In this document: piece by piece, positions 1-12,721 of the stretch
Layout of the letters: each line of letters begins with the position of its first letter
How positions within the stretch are numbered: position 1 is the stretch's first letter
From: Botrytis cinerea B05.10
Taxonomy: Eukaryota > Ascomycota > Leotiomycetes > Helotiales > Sclerotiniaceae
NCBI RefSeq assembly: GCF_000143535.2
Contig: NC_037319.1
Location: 2,294,001 to 2,358,000 of the forward strand
DNA length: 64,000 nucleotides
Reading direction: 5' to 3'
Translations under genes and position numbers: made by a program
The notes under the pieces: model-generated
What the model saw: only the letters and a program-made list of their open reading frames with translations
What the model was told of the DNA's origin: nothing
Database searches by the model: none

Positions 1-2159
1 CCCGTTGCCCTTACAATATTCTGGGTCTTGCTTGCTTGTTGTGCTGTGGCTGGCTCTTATTATTCTGCCCCCCAATCGGTCCCCGTCGTTTCTTGCAAAG
101 CGGCGCGAGGAGGAAAGCAAAGCCCAAACCCCAAAGCCCAAGGGCAAGGAACAACTGTAGCATAGCATAACATAAAAAATGCACGTGCTTTTGTGGAGGG
201 GAGGGGGAAGCTATGAAAACAGCTAATGTAGGTGTCTACGTAGGTAGATCAAAATAGTATCAAGGTACCGGTAGCAGTTATGGAGACAAAGGGTAAAAAT
301 AAGTCCAATATAGGAAATAGGAAGCAGCCCAAAAAAGGGGGGGAGGAAAGAAAGCTTCTCTCAAAAACATACCTTCTGGATGCATCTGAGGCCATATCTG
401 CGTGGGAGCGCTGGATGCGATTTTCTTCTCTAGTCTCTAGTCTCTAGTCTCTAGTTTGGTCGGGTCGAATGTTGTTTTAGTTTGGAGCAGAAGAGACGCG
501 GTGATGTCGACGGGGCTCTGAAAGGGGAGTATGTGTGTATGAATGGATGGATGGATATGGATGGATATGGATGGGTGGATAGATGGTATGGATGGATGGA
601 TGGATGGATGGATGGATGGGTGTGTGGATGGGTGTATGTATGTGTGTATGTATGTACAGTAGTAATTGCAGATACCGTGATAAAATACTGAGAGTGATGG
701 CAAATGAGAGGCAGGTCTGGCAAGTTGACGGCCAGAATAAAATCCGTCTCTGATCGAATCAAAGACGATTAAATGATCCTAGATTTGGGTTGGTGTATTA
801 CGAAGCCTACATATTTCATTATAAAATATGCCAAAGGATGTCATGGGTTCCAAGGCTTTGTTTCGTGATATTTCAGATATACCAGCAATAAGTCCCGTCG
901 TGAGTAATCAGTAGGTAATCTGCCCACCCCCCAAAATAGATAAGGAGAAAACGGCGGCAGTGGCAGTGGCAGTGGCAGGTAGTAGGAGCAGTGGCCGTGG
1001 CAAAGTGGATGGGATGGATGAGATCTGTACGGGACCTGTACGGTATCTGTACGGTATCTAGACCACCACCACCCACAACGGAACGGAGGAGTCAAGTAGG
1101 CAGGTACGTATCGAAGGCTGGATTTGATGGCTGGAGCTGATCATGAATAAAATCAACTGGAAAGGGAAGGCTGCACTGGCCCAACTGGTGAAAGTGGTAA
1201 AACCGCTTTGAATGCGTGTGTATGGCGTGTGAGATGGATGGGTAGATGAATTTGGGTTGTTTTGGGAATCGATGTAGATGATGAATATTTTAATTAATGC
1301 TCCAGTGCTAGTGATTATCGATATGTTTTATTATCATCTGTTCCGTTTAAAATGATTGTTTGCACCTTCCCATTTACGATTTACCATTTCACCCTTTATT
1401 CACATCAGCCCTTCCCCCCTCCCCCTTCTTGTCTCGAAATTGCGGTTAAGCTATGGGTCACAAGATTACACAATACGATCTGAAAGGAATAAAATGCCTG
1501 CTTACTCTCCCATCTCCAATGTCAGACTAGTCCTATCGCATATGGACAGTTGCAGTATCATTTCTCAAAGTATCTACAAGTACCTACGTACCTACGTACC
1601 TATCAATACAATAAAAGTTTCAATCCAGATTCTCCTCATTCTTGTATGATATGTAGATGTACCCCATACACACATGCCCCTTTGTTGGAATCAATACATG
1701 CATCTATTTTTAGAAATAACTTTGATATCGGCATAGAACATCACTTCTACACCCATCAAAATCATCTATCTGCGCTCCCTTTCAAGAATTCACAACCATA
1801 AAGAATACGATGGAATACGGTAAAACATATCATCACACCCGCCAACGATTACTTGAATGTGTTTATGATTATCCCCCCCCTCCGGTGAGTAGATTGATCC
1901 CCTAACCCTTCTCGCCGTGTCGATAAGTAAACATGTGAACATATTCCCCTGTATCTCAAGCCAGTGAACAAATCAAAAAGGTCTCGCTTCAGCCAGTCAG
2001 CGATACTCCGCCAAATCAATAAATCCCAAAAAGAGGAAATAGCAAGATCCATATGCGTCTTCTTCCATGTACAGTAATTCTCTCCTTCATCTTCCCTAAT
2101 GTACCCACCTCCAATTTCTCTCAACGTCAAGCCATAAAAACTGCATCACACTTTCCTCC
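1..2159. other. Intergenic, no supported gene
   Basis: No open frame here has convincing protein-like composition or splice structure. It holds simple-sequence tracts (see the repeat at 540-660) and many G-rich or C-rich runs. The right part is probably the 3' flank of the minus-strand membrane-protein gene that ends at 2160; the left part may be flank of a gene outside the window. Confidence 0.6.
540..660. repeat. TGGA/TGTA tetranucleotide microsatellite
   Basis: Imperfect TGGA units with TGGATA variants run from about 540 and pass into TGTA/TGTG units near 630-655. All six frames across it give repetitive peptides (HPSI or GWMD), which explains the spurious ORFs there. Confidence 0.9.
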
Positions 2160-3382
2160 CTAAACCGCACCCACAAACCCCAATACACCCCCACAAATTC
2201 CCGCAGCCACAACCCAAATACCCGAATACGCCACAGCACCAAGCGCCTCAACTCCCTCAACAGTAACATACGTTTGCAAAAAGGTGTTAACACCTGTAAC
2301 CATCATCAAAGTAGCCGTTCTCTTGATAATAATTCTAGTTTTGTTCGAAAAGCCCCACAAATTATAAAGAATAGTCTCTCCCAACGTAGCAGTTTCAGGG
2401 TTGAATGGTGGAGGTACCGAGTCTGAAGGCTTGGTAGCTGTAACTGGTGTGAAAATGAACGAACGTGTTGCGAGGCCTAAAAGTAACATGACGGGAAGGA
2501 GAGAAGTGGGAGTTGCGGAGTGAGCGGCGGCAATAGATGGGATACCTTCAAAATAGGTAACGAGGTAAATAGGCATGTAGGACATATATGCACCGTAGAG
2601 AGTGACGCTGTAGATAGATGCCGCTAGGAGTGTGGTAATGATCTGAACTGGAATATCTGAAGTAATATCTCGGTTTGGTACAGATGGAGCGTCTGCATGA
2701 GCGGGAGAAAGAGGTCGAAGTAATCGGAATGGAACATAGGTTGTGAGGGTATCGATCAGAAGAGATGACACAACAGTCTTCACACTAACCTCATAGAATG
2801 CGTTTAGAAGATACAACTGAAATCCCAAAAATCAGTACATACTCATCAGAACTACGAGCGCAACTTGGTAGTGGGGCAGAATTTTGAAGAAAAAAAACTT
2901 ACTGGAGGACCTCGAGATAACAAAGTCATAGCCGCAAAATCATACCCATCATAATTGCCAAACCAACCTAATGCCAATTCCGCAGTCCTCCACGCAACCA
3001 ACCCAGCTGCCTCTTCCCATCCCTGATACCTCTTACTAACGCTTCCCAACTCCTCTGCCTCAATGTAACTCGCACGCAAACTATAAGCCAACCCACTTCC
3101 CATCAAACTGAGAACTACCACCAAGGGAAACCTCAATAGATCTGGCACCTTCGATGGTTTCCGCTGTGAGAATCCAGAGTCGTCGAGCATTGACTTGACA
3201 AGCATTGAATTCTCATCATTCTCTCTCTTCGCTGCCTCCTTCTTCGAGTAGTATTCATCCAAATCATCAACTGTTTGCAGATGGCTCAAATCTCCATTGA
3301 CCAGTTGATCCGCTGCCGCCTCCGTACTGTCCGCCAAGCTCTCCGCCTTATCTCTTCTTAACGATCTCGTTGCTGGAGCCAT
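2160..3382 (-). CDS. Conserved fungal multi-pass membrane protein, function unknown
   Basis: Two exons, 3382-2903 and 2816-2160, joined across an 86-bp intron (donor GTAAGT, acceptor TTTCAG, phase 0) give 378 residues. The ATG at 3382 opens a hydrophilic N-terminus (MAPATRSLRRDKAE) rich in acidic and basic residues. The first membrane segment lies near residues 82-102 (FPLVVVLSLMGSGLAYSL). Further hydrophobic stretches in exon 2 (around IITTLLAASIYSVTLYGAYM, LLPVMLLLGLA and the C-terminal IWVVAAGICGGVLGFVGAV) suggest at least four spans. No targeting peptide is evident. The composition looks like a conserved ascomycete integral membrane protein, but I do not recognise a named family. The intron join is well supported; function is not assignable from the sequence. 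Confidence 0.85.
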
Positions 3383-4607
3383 TTTCTCCTCTTTTCCCTT
3401 ACTACTATTGTTCTCGTTTTGGTGTATTTCGTTCAGGATCGTTTTATGCGTTAAACCCCTATGTATTTGTAAATAACTAAGTTTGATCGATTATATAAAT
3501 GAATGAAAGTTCCATACCCGCCTGTCGTTTTCCTATCAATTCGGTCCGGCAGCAAATAAACAAAACCAACGCGTCTCCTAGAGCCGGCGCGCTTATCCCA
3601 CAAGTATGAAAGACTCTTTTCACTTTTCGGTTTTTCTTTTATTGATCAAGAACCAACAGAAGTCTTGAGTTTGATCGTTTGATTTTGTATCGTTGAATTG
3701 ATTCTTTTGATGTATAATTGTAGAGTTATGTTTTGCCCATGCGAATTTTTTGCTTGCTCTGCATGATGCAGCTTGAGCTTGGACACCAAGACGTCACTAC
3801 CGGTGAGCTATCATCAATCCAGTTCCTTGTACACAAGAGTCGTTCTGCCAACCACCATTTTTTCATTACAATTTTCTCACTTTTTTCAATTGGTATCCAC
3901 ATCGAAAATTTGATATTTCTAATTTAAATAAGTCAAGTCATGTTGCTTCAAGTTGTTGAAAACTATAAGTCCCAATCGATATTTTGTTTTGCTTTGCTTC
4001 CTTCTTAACCTTACACTACAATAGCTTCGTTTGCTTTTTCTCTCTACATCAGCTCCGTTTATGACTACCGCACGCCCAATTACTATTTGCCAACTTCTTT
4101 CTTCCACGTCAAGAAACTTAATCCCAGATCTAGATAGCATGCCGCACCCTACCCAACCAATGTCCAGCAAGTGCTATCTAAAAGCCTCAAACCCAGTGAT
4201 GTTAACTGAAGGGGAAACTCAACCCTTTTGAGAAAGTACCTGCAAGTAGCTGCGTGCTTGACAATACAATACACCTCAATGTGCCACTCTCAACTACATC
4301 GATATCGTCACCACCATCGCTACTATTATATTTACCATCAAAATTGATATCAAGTGGCTCTGGCATCAAGAGCTTGCATGTCTGACTGCTAAGTATCTTC
4401 ATTTCATTTGATAACATTTGTTTTTATTGTGCTGGTAGATCAACCCGATTCTTAGTTTTAACCTCAGTGGATCAAACCTCCACCCATTGGTGCTAAGAAT
4501 CGACCGAATTTACTTATTACATTGCTACTACAGGAGAAGAAAAGGGAAATAATCGTAATGGCCAATTGAAAAGTTACATCGATTGGCACATCTAGATTTG
4601 CTGGCAG
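3383..4607. other. Intergenic between two minus-strand genes
   Basis: This holds the presumed promoter of the membrane-protein gene (from 3383) and the 3' flank of the zinc-finger gene. Short ORFs on both strands lack splice-supported continuity or recognisable composition. I see no RNA gene or repeat of note. Confidence 0.6.
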
Positions 4608-6084
4608 TTATTCCTCCATACGTCCGAAAACACCATCATCGTCTTCATCAGAACGACCTCGGGAACGCTGATCATAATCTTCCTCATCTCCCATACTCTC
4701 ATCGCCATCGTCCATTTGCACATCTCCGTCTCCATGGAGTTGATGACGGTCATAGCTTCCTCTGGCAAAGCTTTCCCTCTGCCGCGGGCGAAGGCTGGGT
4801 GTGTAACTCGCTGAAAGATCATTTAAATATTCAGCAGGGATTCCAGGTACGGGAGGAACATCATCTGACAAGCCGCTTGAGAGTCCGTGGCTCTGCATCG
4901 CTGCTGTCAATCCTTCTTCCTCTTGATTCTCATTCCTTCCAGAAGAGGGCGGGCGACGCTCATAGTTTTGGTGGTGGAAAAGACCGAAGCCGACTGGAAC
5001 GCTGGCACCGTAACGGACCCTATCCGACATGGTATAAGAGTCACTACTTCCAGCATGTATCCTTGCACCGTTGAACGAACTACCACCGTATGCGTGTCGT
5101 ATATCCGCAGGTGGTGGTGTCATATCCGCCGAGCTGGCACGATCATTCTCGTGATCACCCAGACTAGATGCAGAATCCTGGTCATCACTTTGAGGGTCCT
5201 TTGCAGAGTCCGGTGGAGTATTGACGGAATCTTGGTTCATTCCAAGAAGGACGGCAGCCGCTTCTAGCAGCTGTACTTGTTGATGCTTTGAGATCAACAA
5301 TTTCGAGGTGTAGGACCATTGTGGTGTATGTTCCCATCTGCAAACAAAAAGTTAATAACAATTCACAACACAATCACACAAAGCTTCCGCGCTGAAGCCC
5401 ATGTGGAGGAAGATAGGAAAGGATGGTGGGCACGAACAAATGCTTAGACAAGCAACTGCTGTGCTTGTATCCTTTTCCACACTTGTCACACTTGAGATCA
5501 TTGGCATTGGCCTTCTTGCCATCTTTCAAAAGTTGTGATCCTTCGCTCGCTCTTCTTATTCTATTCTTTGTAAACTCGTCGTCTTCTTCGTCCTCCATCT
5601 CCTCGTCATTGTTGTCATCGTCAATTGCACTCTCTCCACGCCCCGACTTCATAGTCAACCTAATTCTATGAGTTGGCAGGCTCGATGGTGGAGATGGTAA
5701 ACTGCCCATAGGTCCGGATCTCATTGTTGCTCTTCGTGTAGAAATTGGCATTGCCAAAGGATTATCGCCAACCTCACTCGCTGTCGCTGCAGCTAGAAGT
5801 GCATTAACATTACTCGCAACGTTCGAAGATACACTTTTGCGTCGAGTCACCCTGCTGCTCGGTATAAGTGATCCTGCCGATACTGAATGAGAGTGATTTC
5901 GTGTATGAGACTGTCGTGGATAGGAACTCGAATTTGTAGAGAGTGATGGAAGTCGGCCTTGGCTAGGTCTCGAAGAATGCTGAATTTCCTGTGAAATAGA
6001 TGGGAATGATCAGCAGGGTTCCTATAAATAGATAACGCTGGTATGTAATGAGGGAAATAAGGTAATCACTTTAGAAGATGCCAT
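4608..6084 (-). CDS. C2H2 zinc-finger protein (nuclear, putative regulator)
   Basis: Three exons, 6084-6070 (15 nt, MASSK), 5988-5438 and 5337-4608, give 431 residues. The last intron splits the zinc finger: donor GTTCGT after AAGCATTT, acceptor TTTGCAG before ATGGGAAC. It restores a C2H2 finger with C172, C175, H188 and H192 (CDKCGKGYKHSSCLSKHL, then WEH). The finger runs directly into WSYTSKLLISKHQQVQLLEA, a block I associate with a conserved Pezizomycotina single-finger family. The N-terminal half is Ser/Arg-rich with an acidic stretch (DDDNNDEEMEDEEDDEF). The C-terminus is acidic and disordered (SRGRSDEDDDGVFGRMEE). The join at 5337/5438 is strong; the 15-nt first exon uses a weaker donor (GTGATT), so the start is less certain. 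A role as a DNA-binding regulator is inferred from the finger only. Confidence 0.82.
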
Positions 6085-8589
6085 CTTGACAATATTTATT
6101 TCCTTTGTTCCACTTTCGAATTCGCAGAACCGACCTTCAAGCCCCGAAGCTATGATAAGCAACAATATGAGAGCGAGACAAAATAATGGGATGGAATATT
6201 GGCGATTGGTTTCGTAAATTGGTCGGGTTCGAGCTCCAGCTATGGACCGCGTGGTTCTTCGTAGGCGAGAGAGCAAATTGAGTGATTGGGAAAGCACGAA
6301 AAGAAGGAAGTATTGAGTGAATGTAGAGTGAATTTCATAAAACGAATTACTATTCAGAGCGAGCAACAAGGCAAGGGAGTCTGCGAAAGTAAAAAAGATG
6401 TTTGGAAATTTGTCGCAGTTGGAATGGAGAAATAAAAATGTTTAGAACCAGGATGAATCCAGGACTAAACGGAGGATCGAATGGCTGAGACGATGCAGGC
6501 CAGCGGGGTTTCGCAAGTTTCCGTTGGAGGCCACTGAGAGACTTGTTGTGCTGAATGTTTCGATGAAGATATGTTTATTACACGCAGAAGAAGATAACAA
6601 GGCAGGTTCTCTTGCTTGTTACTCTTTCTTTTATTTCTTGACCCCCGAAGTAGAGCGAGCGAGTATCTGCTATGATTTTTGATAGAGTGAGGGATTGTGC
6701 AAAGTGAAATTGTGCAAAATGGTAGAAATATCCAGAAAGATTGGGAAGGGGAAAAAAGTTGCGGTAACAGTAGATCTGGTACCAATTTTAGGTTGCTTGG
6801 TTGCTTGCTAGTCTCTGGCTTTTCCTTCCTGGGGATTCCACTTTCCTTTCTCTGTCGTGTGTGTGTTCTCTTTGGGGGAATGAATCACTGCGCAGACTGG
6901 GGTCTGAATGGCAACTCACCAAATGGCAAGTCGGAATTGGGTTTGATAGGATGGATCGCTAGGTTCCTTGAGTGTTGTAAATTGTTGATGTTGATATTGA
7001 TATCTGTGGCCGCCCTAGGACGCAGGAAGGTCGACAGCTCGATACCGTCTACTATACCGGCTAGGGAGTATTGTCAGGATGCTACTCGATGTCGATTTCG
7101 ATTTCGATTTGATGGAGTCGTCCCACTGTCCAGCCTTTGGTTGGTCTTCCAGTTCCGGGGCCGGTTCGTAGTCTTCCACCGACTGCCCAGGTACCCAGGT
7201 AGGTACAGACACAGAGAGAGGATTTCTAAATTCTGACCAAGCCGCACGTCGGAGGCTTCTCCAATGGTGAATAAATGGGGGTCACTTAGTCTATTTCACG
7301 GCTACCCCTACCCCTGGCACCGCGAGCGAGCGTAGTGTATGGGAATGGGTGGTGCTAAGGTCGAAAGCTGATTGATACACTGTACTAAGGCTTAGATCGT
7401 TGTGCGTGTGACAAGATAGTGAAGGGCTAAACGCTGACTGTGAGTAATTTAAATGCAAATAGTCGGGACGACGAAGGGTTAAATTGTCTGCAAATCAAAA
7501 GGAAGCAGTCGCTGCTTGGATTTGATTTTAAATCTTTTCGAGAGAGATAATAGATAGACATCGCTTTCCGTCCGTGAACGAATAGGTGGTGTGTACCGAG
7601 CAATGCAGCACCGAACAAAGAAACGCATGGCATGTGTGTTATGTCAGCGATGAGGCGAGGAGGAGGAATATACAAATTACTGGAGATAAGCAAAAATCAA
7701 GGCAGTCAATAAATACATTGTGTTTGCCAATCAAGAATGCAGCGAGAGGAGAACAGCTTTGGACGTTTCTTTGTCTGCGTGTTTGTTCGGGTTCTCAATT
7801 GGATTCGTTCATTGCATGGGAAATCTTTCTCAGTTGGCCTTGATTGATTGAGCTGCTCTCTGGATGAGAATCACCAGACACCCACACGCACGCATACGCT
7901 CATAGCATTTTAGTGTCGCACATGCACCTCCCTACGAAATGCATACCAAAATTCAAGAACAAGGAAATTACAGTCTATATGTGCGTGTGTATAAAAAGTC
8001 GAGGTAAAGCCTTCACCCACTCAGTCTATTCTTAAAAGTCAAGGACGGTGTAATTTTGGGAGCGTCACATCATGGACCGCGGTGCCCAGAGAGTGTAGAA
8101 TGAACATCGGATTCCTATTAACGCATAACCAAGGCAGTGTAAAGATTCATAGCGAGGTTTGATCATCTCACCGGGCTTGCGAACATTCGCCTCCTTTCTC
8201 ATGCTTGTGCGAGAGGTGCTAGAGTCCATTGTATACGCGGTCTATCTAGACATTTCTGGAATAAACATCCTAAGACTGGAGAAGATGCACCTCTCCCCAC
8301 CCCCAATGCCATTTCTTCCCTCTCCAGGCCTCTTCTCCTTTTCAACTGGATATGCCTCTACCTCTCACCCCCCTTCACTTCAATATCGATAAATTCAAGT
8401 GTGGATGCAACTAACATGGATTGATAGTAATCTCAAGCGCAATCGTAGCCGCGATGGCACGCACAAATCATTTGGGATATTGATGGACTGGGCCCGATGA
8501 ACTCATCCCAAAGGTTATTTTAAATTAAATCTCCATACAGAATACCATGACGTTGATTCAGATTTTGATGAATTGATAAGAAATAAATC

Positions 8590-8636
8590 TTCAGGAGATG
8601 TTCAGGAGGTTCAGGAGGTTCAGGAGGTTCAGGAGG
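8590..8636. repeat. 9-bp tandem repeat (GTTCAGGAG)
   Basis: Four near-perfect head-to-tail copies of GTTCAGGAG. The period is a multiple of three, so the repeat stays open in frame and creates spurious ORFs (VQE or FRR repeats). I see no coding evidence around it. Confidence 0.85.
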
Positions 8637-11063
8637 TTGCCCTACCCATTTATATGCCCCCTATTGCCTTCTTGTCAGTTCACAACTCCATGGATTTCTA
8701 CCACCTGTCTGCACATTGCAGATTTACATTTCCATCGAAGCTACCTCCTCGTATCTACTCACTCGTGTCTACCCCGTAGAAGCTTGAGATAAGAACCCTA
8801 CCCAAATTTCCTCGGCTACTCAACCTCAGACCCGTCGACACGATATTCTTCCTTGTGCGAATTTCAATCTTCCCATGCGACTTTTGCTTTTGCTTTGCTT
8901 TTGCTTTTGCTTAACAAACTTTAACAACAGGTACTGCAATTTCAATTCCTTCCCTGAGCGCCATCCTACACGAGTAGAGGAACGAATCGAGCCGAAGCGA
9001 AACGATTTGACCAATTTGACACAGTACAGTGCAGCTTGAGATACCGAGTTCATTCCATAGTTCTTACGTTCATACTACAGCATTGATAATCCAAAGATTG
9101 CTTTTGGGCTGATAATATGAGGTAAGATGACCCGCGTGGACAGTGAAGCATACGTAAGGTACAACTCAGCTATCATTTGTTGTCTCTGCTGCCTTTCTTT
9201 TTCTTTGCATCCCCCGACATGGGAATCTTCGTTCCTGCGCCGAGACATCAGTCATGCCGTCCGTCCCTCATATCAAAAAATCAAACAATCATCATCCCGC
9301 GTGCACAAAATGCCCAGCCAAATTCGAGTTTTCTTCCGTTTTCAACTGTTCGCCTCCAACCCCAACTCTGACAATGTGAATGAGGATGAGGGTGAGACTG
9401 AGAGAATCCCGAGACCAAAAGATTATACGAAGCAAATGGAAGGGCAGAAAGAATGGTTCTAGATCTTTTCAATACCTGGTCTACCATGCACATGCTCTCC
9501 TTCGAGGGGGTAAAGATCATCGCTGCTTATTTTTCGTCGATGGATAGATCGCGCTGATTAGCATAAAGATACCAATGTGCCCTGGTTCTTGAATGCATAT
9601 CTGGGCTATTATCTCGAGATTGGATCATGAAACAATCTCATTGGATACACAAACCAATGGCGTGAGCAAATTGAGCAAAGCCTTCTTAACTCAAGGATAA
9701 AACAATAGCAGGGAGCGACCAAGTACCAAAATCTATCCCCACGACCTTGAAAAGGCATCTGTTATTCGCTGCAAGCCTACAACAACAAAACAGGAGGAAC
9801 TGTGCCGATTAATTACTTCTCTCAGAACTTCCCGCAGCGGCTACAGGCATGGCTCGCATGGGTTTTATCATGCTATTTCACGCAGAATATCAGCCATAGC
9901 TTGTTCTTTTACCCATTCCATGAGTATAAATCCTAAATTGATTTCTCACAGTGGATTAGGAAGTGCTAAACTTCCAATTAGATGTGAAGAATCGACGGCG
10001 AGTGATTAATTGATAACAGTTGGTGCTCCCTTCATGCGACTCGAGAAAAATTGAAGACGGATCTTGGGATGCGCCCAAGACTTTATTTGTGACCACCAAG
10101 TGAAGGGGGAGTTTGGGAACAATTTACGGTTTCCATGGTTTGAATTTGATATACATGTTCTGAGAGATGACTTTGTTTTAAGATTCTCCATATTTGTATA
10201 TCCATTGATCTTCTGCCTCATTATCTTTTGAAACATTTTCCAATTCAACACGTTCGCATTCCATGGAATTTGGAACACACCGAGAAATATTAATCCTTGC
10301 TCCGTCCATCATGTATGGGCGTCAAAATGGTGGTTGCTAATGCAGGATCATGTTACCTTTCATGGATGTTACTGTATGACTGGCAGCACACAATACACGG
10401 GATGGGGTGAGTGATACCTTCCATGGCGGAGTAAAGGATGAGTTCTGTAGAGAAGCCTCCCAGTTCACTTTGTGATGGTATGATTGACCTTGGGTTTGCA
10501 TACATCTTCAAAACTTCCATCCAGCAGAATGGATCCACACTGACGTTATCATACATACTCACTCGACTTCCACCTCGGGGAATCAGCAAGACAGCCCGAT
10601 GGTACCCGCACCATCGCATTGAACAATCTAGAACGATAAACCGACCGCATTCTTACTAAGATCTTACTAAGATCTTACAGCATCACCCAAGAATCTCCCG
10701 TCGGCTCTGTCGGCCTTCCAGCACCGACTGCCAACTGCCACAGGAGGTCAAAACTCTGGAGTGCCACACACGTGAGAGAGATTTACTGTATTCAATACAT
10801 CCAACGGGGGTTCTTCCGATGTAGGAGGGGAGAGAGGGGAGAGGGGTGCGTAGGAGGCGTTGTCTCGGTGCACAAAGGCTTCTTCTTACAAATGTCTTGG
10901 GAAAGAGGCTTAGAGTGTGTTGTATTGGAGAAGAAATATGGGAAAAAGAAACCCCGAAAAGTCTCTTCACGCCATTGTGTGATGAGGGGAAAACATTGAC
11001 TGCAGAATTTGTACAACATGGTTGAGAATGGGTTGCACTACATTTTTGACATCCAGTCGCCGT

Positions 11064-11104
11064 CGATTCTTGCTTGTCTGCTTGTCTGCTTGTCTGCTTG
11101 CTTG
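11064..11104. repeat. CTTGTCTG 8-bp tandem repeat
   Basis: Three consecutive CTTGTCTG units flanked by CTTG variants, in non-coding DNA upstream of the DUF3602 gene. Confidence 0.8.
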
Positions 11105-11794
11105 TATTCTGTAACAAAGGACGGTCTTTCATATTCACATTCCCTTTCCGGTCAGAAGACACATATATATATAATTTATATGGATACACTCGTATTTTAC
11201 TTGGAAAAGACGGCAAATGCACCAAATGCACATTAAATAAGCCCTCTGTCTACCCCTCACACGAATTACCCCGCCAAACGATCAAATCGGTGCTCTCGGT
11301 ATTTCCAGAAAGAAGAAAAAGATCATCACCGGGGTCTCTTCTTTGCATGAGCGTGCAAAATCTCCGCGTGTGTACTATTTCAGATTGATGGGCGGTATTA
11401 GGTAACTCGTTCTTGAAGCTTTTGGGTGAGAAAGAACAAACCGTTGATGCCCAGAAAGTTAAATTCCTAGGAGAGTAATTGATTGCTTGGACGATGGAGA
11501 TAGAATGAGTCAAGGGCTGATGAGGAGTGGGAAGTGTTATCTATCTTATCTATGATTTTATGATCTTGCAAGAAAGAAAACACAGGAAAATCGTCATAGT
11601 TTTTTTCTCGAGTTGATGCCAATATAGATACTTCTTTGCCAGCTTCTTTGCGATCACCACTAATTGCTCCCCCAATTGATCATACACAGTGATAATCCAT
11701 TCATTGTGGTCGGAATTACTTCTTTGTACACCTAAAACATATCCTCAAAAGCAGAACAACGAGCAGGAAACTCCAAAGCCGAAATCAAGACGAG

Positions 11795-12721
11795 ATGTCC
11801 CAAGAAGCATACAAGAAAGTCGGGCGAGGCGGCGCGGGGAATTTCTACAGTAAACAGGATGTAGAGAGGAGTAATGGTACTTCTGTATGTATTCTCTTCA
11901 TCCCTCTCCTACATCGTTCAGAACTGCTCCATCTTCGTCTTCGCCCTCTCGCCTTCACTCAATCCAAACATCAAACACACACTAACCCAACCCGCGGATA
12001 GGATCTCGAAGCCCAATCCTCCTCCTCTTCCATCAAGCAAAACAAATCTCCCTCCTTACTCTCACAGGCATTGCGCGCCAAAGGCACCGCTGGACCACCG
12101 CCAGAATATCAACGTTTGTTCCCCTCCCCTCTCTCATTCCAAGCAAGAGAGAGTTAGCTCACACCTCAAACAAACAGACACCGGTCGCGGTGGCGCAGGC
12201 AATCTCACTTCTCCTGCTTCGCTCGTGAATTCGGGTCTTACGCAAACATTGACGAATTATGATAATCCGACGATTAACCCCGCGCCCCCGTCGAGCTCGC
12301 CGAGAAATGTGAGGAGTAGCATGCAGAGCGTTGTTTACAAGGGTGGGGTGAGTTTTAGTTTTCTTTTTCTATTGCGGGAGAGGGAAGCTATGGGGGCTGG
12401 GGGAAGAGGGGCAGGAATTGAGATAAAATGATATGAGGAATATGGCAATGTGGAAGAAATTGAAGAACGGATTGGCTGACAGACTTATGCATACAGCGAG
12501 GAGGCGCAGGAAACTACGATTGGGAGAGCGACGAAGCATCCAGAGAAACGCAACGCGTCTCGGAAGAGAACTCGCGCAAAGAAATTGAACAGCAAGTGAT
12601 GGGTGTTGTTGATGGGGATGGAGAACAGGGGCTGAAGAAACCTGGTAAGGCATATGATATCAATGGAGGAAAGGAGATGGAGGGCTCAAAGGGAGGGGCT
12701 CTGGGTGGAGTTTTGGAGTAA
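11795..12721 (+). CDS. DUF3602 family protein (Par32-like repeat protein)
   Basis: Four exons, 11795-11884, 12002-12113, 12178-12347 and 12497-12721, give 198 residues. Donors are GTATGT, GTTTGT and GTGAGT; acceptors are GATAG, AACAG and TACAG; all phases close. The protein has three copies of GRGGAGN, or the degenerate form G-RGGAGN: residues 10-16 (followed by FYS), 70-76 (LTS) and 124-130 (YDWES). This repeat defines the DUF3602 family, which includes yeast Par32, a phosphoprotein that inhibits ammonium permeases downstream of TORC1. The remainder is low-complexity Ser/Pro/Asn-rich and probably disordered; there is no membrane segment or signal peptide. The family call is firm. Whether it shares Par32's role is inference, since the family has several fungal paralogues. 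The C-terminal reading after GLKKPG has a possible extra donor (GGTAAGG) that I did not use. Confidence 0.88.

Larger units (their letters stand above)
6085..11794. other. Long intergenic region, no supported gene
   Basis: About 5.7 kb between a minus-strand and a plus-strand gene. It probably carries long 5' leaders and promoters of both. Many short ORFs occur but none shows consistent codon use, a paired splice structure or a recognisable motif. Small tandem repeats lie at about 8590-8636, 8880-8911, 10655-10680 and 11070-11104. A regulatory or long non-coding RNA role is possible but not visible from sequence alone. Confidence 0.55.

Noticed and set aside
451..762. ORFs across the TGGA microsatellite
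   Set aside because: Composition is entirely repeat-derived (HPSIHPSI).
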